64,000 bases of DNA from positions 236,501 to 300,500 of the forward strand of contig JAKOGI010000572.1 in the NCBI GenBank assembly GCA_029747015.1, read 5' to 3'. Shown in pieces: positions 57,518-64,000 of this stretch (position 1 is its first letter; every line of letters begins with the position of its first letter). A program made the position numbers and the translations under genes. The notes below the pieces were generated by a model. That model was not told the origin of the DNA. It saw only the letters and a list, made by a program, of their open reading frames with translations, and made no database searches. The stretch is from Carnegiea gigantea. Taxonomy: Eukaryota; Streptophyta; Magnoliopsida; Caryophyllales; Cactaceae.

Positions 57518-57869
57518 TAGCCCTATTTGATAAACAGTTATTTGTTTTTTATATTGGCTGTTAATTATTTATATTAATTTTTTAAATTATTTATTTATAT
57601 TAACTATTTAAATAAGCTATTTGTTAGAAAATTATTTGATAAAATTAGTTATTTCTGATAAAGTTATAAAATAAAAAGTTAATTTTTCAAAAAGCTCTTT
57701 CAAAAAACTCATGGAATTAGTCTTTTTAAATTAGCTTTTTGAATCAAAAAAACTATTCTAAAAAACTCTTTCACCAAATACTAAAATTAGTCAAACAGCT
57801 AATTTGGGTCCAGAAAACTCTTTTTGGCCAAAAAGCTCTTCAAAAAACTATTTGCAAAACACCCCCAAT
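57518..57869. mobile_element. hAT-like MITE upstream of the FLOE-type gene
   Basis: Left end TAGCCCTATTTGATAAAC, right end on the other strand GGGGGTGTTTTGCAAATAG. The interior is A/T-rich with repeated AAAAGCTCTTT and AAACTCTTT text in both orientations. Terminal similarity is imperfect. Confidence 0.55.
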
Positions 57870-57906
57870 ATCTCAATTAGACCAATCAATTTGGATAGAT
57901 TGATTA

Positions 57907-58340
57907 AGGCCCTGTTCGGTAAGATTAGTTGTTTTGATGCAGATAACTGTTCAGGTAGCTGATAGCTATTTAGATAGCGGATAATGTTTCTAATTTAGCT
58001 GTTAGCGGATAATTGTTTTGATGAGCGGTTGAAACTAATGTATTCAGTAAATTTAGCCATTATGCTAGCCGACTAATGTAAATTAACATAAAAGGATATA
58101 GATAATTTTCAAAGATAAAATTTTTAAATGATATTTTTTGTCTAAAAAATGTGAAACGCTACTTTTAAATGTCAAATATTAATACTATTAGCTTTTCAAA
58201 AGCACTACTTAAAACGCTAAACGCTACTTGAAATACTAGTCAAAACACTAGTTTATCGAACACTAAAAATTAACTAATTAGTATATTGACCTGATCAAAA
58301 CACTAAACGCTATCCAAAACGTTGTTGCCAAATACGACCT
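57907..58340. mobile_element. Second MITE in the upstream cluster
   Basis: Ends AGGCCCTGTTCGGTAAG and, reverse-complemented, AGGTCGTATTTGGCAAC (10 of 15 match). The interior has palindromic AGCGGATAATTG / AAACGCTA-type repeats. It adjoins the next element directly. Confidence 0.6.
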
Positions 58341-58341
58341 A

Positions 58342-59487
58342 AATATGAATTGTATGTATTTAGGTTAGATACAGATTGGATGTATTTTAGATTCGAGTAA
58401 AATACGGACGAGTGTGTTTTAGTTTTGTGGATTTTGGGTTGACACAACAGGTTTTAGTGCACCTTTTTTGTTAATTATTTTTTTTCCAAAATTAAAAATC
58501 AGGTGTATTTATTGCTTAAGATTGTCAATATTTTATTAAAAACATGATAATTGTAATTTCTTAAAAGATTATTAAAAATATTTAAACTTTTCATTATGAT
58601 ATATGAACGTCATGTACAGGTGAACGAAGAGTTGGGTTGCCTTTACATTGAGTGGGACAGTCCGTACATTAAAATAAGACCAATAATAGGTTGAGTCATT
58701 AATAGGCAAGCCCGTCTAAAACGACTTATCGAATAGAAGCAATTCGGCCCAGTAATAACTCATTTGATAATTTGATATCTTTATTAACGAACCTAGTTAC
58801 CATTACTCAATTAGGTATACTTTCTTAAGAAATCAATCGTAACCCGAACATGACCGGTCCATTTCCTACCACTAATATGGTAGTTAAAGGCAAATTAGAA
58901 TGCAAACCAAACAAAAGGGAGTTAGAGAAGTGCAAGATATTATTTTTTAATTATAACGTCAAAAATTTAGATTTTTACAGAGTAAGTTACTCAAAATAAT
59001 ATTAGATATATTTAATCCACTAAAAATGCAATTGTATAACTTACGGATTTTCAGTATTGATCTTATTCTGTTTGATTTGCTTAAGAGTAGATCGTTACTT
59101 TGCATCCTTTCATACCTCTTTTTTAAAGTGGTCCAACTTATAAGTTGTGTATGATGTTCTTTAATGATAATAAAGCTAGAACGGCAAGGGTAGTTTTGTT
59201 TAATGTGTGAGGGATGCGATAATTATATAATGTCTCTCTAAATGATTTGATATAATGAATAACTATTATTGTTAAGAGGATAAATAAAAGATAATTCAAA
59301 AGCAAGGATATAATGTTCGGGTCAAGCGGGCGTATTTGGGTTCAGGTCGGGTTTGACGCACTAATTTGCAGGTTTACTGGGTTCGATTTATTTTTGGGGT
59401 TGGGTTAAAAAAATCGTGTTCAAAATTTAAAATTTTTGAGCTGGTTCGGATCAAGTTTTCGAATCGGATCAATTTTTACCAGGTCTA
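58342..59487. mobile_element. Second copy of the 1.15-kb hAT-like element, 5' truncated
   Basis: Homologous in the same orientation to 19790-20942, from near base 60 of that copy to its end. Matching landmarks: TTCGAGTAAAATAC, TATTTATTGCTTAAGAT, AAAATATTTAAACTTT and the end AATTTTTACCAGGTCTA. The left terminus is missing. Like copy 1, it is full of GGGTC/CGGGT text and has no transposase. Confidence 0.75.
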
Positions 59488-61461
59488 ATTTCAATGTCTT
59501 CCCTCTCTTGTGTGCCTCAGTTTTTTTCCCCTTTTTCATTATATGTTATTCATTAATAAACTGTTTTTGTAGAGTAGTTGAATATTATTTTTTTAGAAAA
59601 AAATTATTAATGAAAAGTAATACAGCATTTATAATTAATTTTTCCTAACAAAAGTAAATCTAAAATATTAATATTAATCCTTTTGTTTAAAAGTTAATGA
59701 TAAATATATATTGTCAGTCAGTTCTAAATTTGTAACATTATTAATGTCACCAACTCCATTCTTCAAAGTCAATGCCTCTTTCTTGAATGTCAATGAAGGT
59801 ATATTATAATTTCATGGAGTGAGTGTTTAGTTGACATGATAAATTGCAACTAAAAGAAAGATAATCACAATAGAACTACCTAAAATTCCGTTGTTGATCT
59901 ATTCCTTAATCAAAGAAGTAAATCTAATATCATAACATCCACATCATACCCCATACGAAAATTACTCTCCAGATTTTTGAATCTATAGTAAATCACACAA
60001 AGATGATGAGTCAAGCTCATTCTAAAGATGAGAACAATCTGACTCGCACTAATGGTGAGCAAAATAAACAACTTAATCTCACAAAATGAAGAGAAGATTT
60101 ATTGGAAAGAAATATAAAAATTACTAGTAAATACTTTATAACTATATAAAATTTCAAGAAGCATCAAAATTAATGTCTACCATCTATAGTTATGGCTGAT
60201 GACAACTCCTTATTGAAGTATATGGAAGCTAGGATCTTTTGTGGGGTGAATAGCTTTTTTTTTAAGGGGGGGAAGAGATGGAGAGGCTGAGTAGTTGAGT
60301 ATCAAGAATAGATAAAATATGATGCAAGGACTCTACATCATATCGGTAAATAATAATCCAACTCATGTTGAACATCTAGTGACAAAAAGAAAATAAAAAG
60401 ATAAAAATCATCGCAACTCAACTTATGATAAAATGTATCGTATACAAGACAATAAGCACTGTCATAAGCATCAATTCAAACATTGACCCCCCCACACACA
60501 TATATATATGTATGCACCAAAAAGAAATATAAATATTTTACTCAAACATAATAGTGAAACTTCTTAAATATATATTCATAGGATCACGTTATAGGAATTG
60601 ATCAATTTAGCTGAAAAATATTAAAATTGACCCAATTTATATTGGGGCAATATAAAAAAATATTAAATTCTTAAGTGCTACCTACTCATGCTGTCATATA
60701 CTATCTGCATCACGAAGGTTCAATTGTAAATGGCTGCAATATTTGCTGGTGAGGCCTTAACTCAGTTGTAGCTCGATGAATGCGTGCCATCAGATCACCA
60801 TACGATCCACTCAGCATCCCTTCACTTTTGAACAGACCATGTTCCTTTTTCCTTGACTCAAATTTCAGATCCTTGCAGCATTCTAGCCCCTGTTCCACCT
60901 TTGGGGTTTTTCTTTTTCTTTTTTTTTGGTTGTATTTTAATTTTTTTTTTTTTTGACAAAAAAAGTCGTGTGTTTTGAGATGGATATATGATAAATGTTT
61001 TTATTCAGTGATCAAAGTCGAGTTCCATTATAAGTGGAGGCAAAAAAAAAAAAAAAAGAGTTCTAAATATTGGAACTAGGAATAATGTCGAGGGGTTGGA
61101 GTTCTAAATATGTGAAGTGAGTTGAAGTTGGTTGAAGTTGATTGAAGTGGATTGATGTTGGCTGAGGTGGGCTGAAGTTGGTTGAAGTGATATTTTTTTA
61201 TTAAAGTTGGTAAAGTAGGTTGAAGTGGGTTGAAATCAGTAAATTGGGATTTACCAACAAAAAGAACATGGCCTAGAAAGAAAGCACCTCTAAAACAATA
61301 AAGAGAAAGAAAATGGAGGAGTTACCATGCACTCAGTAGGCCAATGTCGAGAATATCCATGATATTCTCGGCACCTTATAGAGGCGGATTAATTACCCTT
61401 ATGTATTTGGCTCACCAACTCTGATGGGCGGCTTGTCCTGTCCGTTAATGGTACCGATTAA
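59488..61461. other. Intergenic stretch, low-complexity tracts, no supported gene
   Basis: A short (CA)n/(TA)n tract lies at 60492-60510 and A/T homopolymers at 60917-60963 and 61041-61055. The minus-strand 62-codon ORF at 60710-60898 shows no family features. Confidence 0.5.
61118..61245 (+). repeat. GTTGAAGT-type minisatellite
   Basis: About ten degenerate copies of a 10-11-base unit (GGTTGAAGTTG, GATTGAAGTGG, GGCTGAAGTTG), interrupted once by TATTTTTTTATTAA. Confidence 0.7.
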
Positions 61462-63068
61462 TCATAAACTCAAGCTTTTGTGTACATATCTTAGCAAGAG
61501 CAAATTTGAAATGATCTTTAATCTCATTTGTTGGCTATGTTGATAGAGCAATGCTTTGAATGGGATTTCAGGGATATGTGTTGTTGGAATGATGACATCT
61601 ACTCCTGGGATCTTAACATGGGAGGAATCATCCTTTGTTGTTGGAATAAAAGGCTCTAAAGGCTTCCCAAAATGAATAATCTTCATCTTGGACATAAAGA
61701 CATGTATGCCTTCGTCCTTTGAAATGTTTGTGTCAATTAGGTCGCTTCATTTCCTTTTGGAATCATAGCTGTGTTAACAGTAGGTTGAGGATATAACCAT
61801 CTTCGACCACCACTCACGAAATGCACAAATAGTTTTCATCCCAAGTGAAGTGTATTACCTAAGAAGTAATAGCTGAGACTCTGTTCCACAATGTGTGAGC
61901 ACGTGGTGAAAGTAAAGCATTGTTTCTGGATCAGAAAGATTATTAAAGTATAGGTTAGTAGGAAGACCCTAGTGTAAAACAAATTATCTACCGAGTCGAT
62001 TAGGGTAGTAATTCTCCATGACAAGGTTGTCTTCACAGCAGTAAGAGACAAACTGGAACAGATGCTCACAAAATAAGCAAAGTTAGTTCTTAGTAGCTTT
62101 CCTTCTTCTGTAAGAGTCTCTCTAGGTTGGTCGATGATGGATGAGTACCGATGAAAACCCTTTGCGGAACCAATGAGTTCTTGAGCCTCTTCAAGTACAA
62201 ATGATTTGGCTCGACCATGCTCGAACCGGAGGCCTTGCCATCAAGCTTGTTTATATCAAAGTTTTTTGTCAACCATGCATAGAGGGAATGGGTAGGAAAG
62301 TGGCTCCCACTCGCATTAGGATGTGAAGAATGAGAGATATTATTAAGTCCCTTGTAAACTAGGGTGAATGCATCCTAGATCTCCAATTGGAAAAGATAAA
62401 TGCGCAACACCAATAGAAGAGAAATGTGCTTACAGAGGTCTCGATGTATCGGCCTTTGGCCACTCACAGCTCACCGAAAACAACTTGACAATCACTCCAG
62501 CCATGAGCTTCTTTATTGATGATAGAGGACAATATTTCTTGGTGAGGGGTTTAGTTTCCCTTATCATTAGAAACATCATACTTGTTAGGAGCCCAAAACC
62601 AGAAAGCAATCCATTGCTGTATGATTGGCTTCCCCTTCAGCCTTGCATAAGTTTGTGGTAAGAAGCAAATAAGTAGGTGTAACTTGAGGGTAGCTTATCT
62701 GTGAGTTCTCACTGAGTAGGAATGACTTCATCATAAAGATGCCTCGATAGTGGTACCCCGAGGAAGCTATGAATATCAAAGATTGATATGTACACCTTGC
62801 CTTTGGAAGAGCGCAAAAAGTGTTTGCTTCTGGAAGATGCCTCGGTACTGCTTGGATGAGGTCTAAACACTGATCATAAAGGAACAATAAGGCACACAAA
62901 GTATCAAATAAATGAAGGGTTATGAGCTTATCTTTGTAACAAACAAGGACATCTTTAATCACTACTAGTATAGTGGCTTGTAAGTAAAATTCCCGTGCAA
63001 TAGTAATACGCCATGACTTCTGTCCAACCTCTATATGGTGGTGCAAGAATTGGTAAGAATGATGATTA
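61462..63068 (-). pseudogene. Plant mobile domain (PMD, MAIN-like) pseudogene, truncated by an LTR
   Basis: Four open pieces in different frames on the minus strand line up with plant mobile domain proteins. 62585-63067 has FYLQATILVVIKDVL, ITLHLFDTLCALLFLYD and ASSGYHYRG. 62090-62310 has FPTHSLYAWLTKNFDINKLD. Sequence around 61836-62069, read in a frame other than the longest ORF, has CEDNLVMENYYPNRLGR and LYFNNLSDPETML, then FREWWSKM near 61800. 61462-61695 is the tail. PMD proteins (MAIN, MAIL1) act in gene silencing, and PMD genes are often carried by transposons. Frames change at least three times and stops are common. The upstream end meets what looks like an LTR start at 63069. Confidence 0.72.
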
Positions 63069-64000
63069 TGATAACCCAACCCTAAATTATGTTTATTTAT
63101 TTAATTACCTCATATTAATAATTTTCTCATATTTATTTATCACATTTCATCATTTCAGTGGGAAAAAAAAGAGAAAATAATAATTTCATTTGGGCCCTCA
63201 CTTAGCAATTCAGGTTTTATTTATTTATTTAATTATTAACTAAAACTTTGGAGGAATTGATAGCAGACCCTAACAAGTTTAATTTAAGTAACTTATTTTG
63301 TTTTCTATAACATTACAAAAATTTAATTTTGAGTTACACAAAAATATTATCGTTACGATGTGTTTTATTTCCGAACCCAACTTATTTTGGTCTAATTTGA
63401 AGCCCTACATGTTTACTTTCTTAACCTAACTAATTACCATAATTAGGCTTAATCATGGTTAGCTAAAGGTCATGTTTGAAGATAAAATTTCAGCCAAGTT
63501 TGTTAGATTAGTCAAAAAAATACAACCAAACCCAAAACCCATCTTCTCTCTCATTTCACTCTCTAACCATGCCAGCCCCCTAGCTGATCTTGGTGTTTTC
63601 TGGCCAATTTTCAGCCAGCTTTGGGCGGCCTCCGACTCCCCCTGGCACCCTAGTACCACTAGCCACCATCCTCCATCCTCAAAACCACCAAACATCACCT
63701 CCATCTCTACTTTTTTTAAGCTTAAAGTGAGTAATCCTAAGCTTGTTTCTTTAGATTTTTGATTTCTATTCTTGTTTATGTTGATTTGAGTCAGGATCAT
63801 GTTCTTTGGATGGAAACAAGAGTTATTTTCATGCTTTTAATTGTTGATAGAGTTTGGATCATGCTACGGTTTAGGGATATTCATGAGCATGCAAGCCTAA
63901 GGTTGGAAGTATGTGTTTCTTGGATTGTTTGTATTTGATTTAATGGTTTTAATCTCTAATAACATTTGTGAGGGTGTTTTTGGTGATCTTGGATGAGATG
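63069..64000 (+). mobile_element. Probable start of a long gypsy-type LTR, cut by the window edge
   Basis: Begins TGATAACCCAACCC directly after the PMD remnant. It continues with A/T-rich sequence, then a CT- and C-rich leader-like block with short Pro/Ser-rich ORFs (63470-63720) and an AAGGTTTGGATCATG-type stretch, much like the organisation of the solo LTR at 26889. The partner end lies outside the window, so the assignment rests on style and start sequence only. Confidence 0.4.

Noticed and set aside
62368..62661. Plus-strand 97-codon ORF
   Set aside because: Opposite the PMD pseudogene; the minus strand holds recognisable homology.

Overview
The window is nuclear DNA from a flowering plant, most likely a eudicot. 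It is AT-rich and gene-poor and is dominated by nested LTR retrotransposons, DNA transposons and MITEs. I see one convincing intact host gene, a three-exon DUF1421/FLOE-type gene on the minus strand at 51601-57207. I cannot name the species.

Left third (1-25.3 kb): a non-autonomous Ty3/gypsy element that carries only gag and protease (1219-9468, TSD AGATA). Next comes a young Ty1/copia element on the minus strand (11968-17336, TSD ATGGA) with one frameshift. An old, decayed minus-strand copia element with 108-bp LTRs (19410-24439) follows; its RNase H region is split by a 1.15-kb hAT-like element. A miniature TRIM-like element lies at 24814-25251.

Middle (25.5-41.8 kb): a PIF/Harbinger DNA transposon with a Myb-like ORF1 and a DDE transposase, both broken by stop codons, whose ends lie at 25501 and 41091. 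It was invaded by a gypsy-type solo LTR (26889-36462). That LTR was itself invaded by a second gag-only gypsy element (30433-36106, TSD GTATA). A short second Harbinger element (41095-41839) abuts the first, sharing one TAA and forming a large palindrome.

Right third (42-64 kb): small hAT-like MITEs, then an endogenous pararetrovirus (Caulimoviridae) on the minus strand at about 44.98-50.95 kb. Its order of primer site, small ORFs, coat, movement protein, protease-RT-RNase H and last ORF resembles the cavemovirus/solendovirus group. Then come the FLOE-type gene, a MITE cluster at 57.5-59.5 kb, a decayed plant-mobile-domain (PMD) gene at 61.5-63.07 kb, and what looks like the start of another long LTR running off the right edge.

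Observations I rate highest: the coat-before-movement pararetrovirus insertion; a G-box palindrome module shared by the U3 regions of a copia and a gypsy element; a conserved 3' untranslated motif shared by the two gag-only gypsy elements; and the Harbinger palindrome. All identities and divergence figures were counted by eye.
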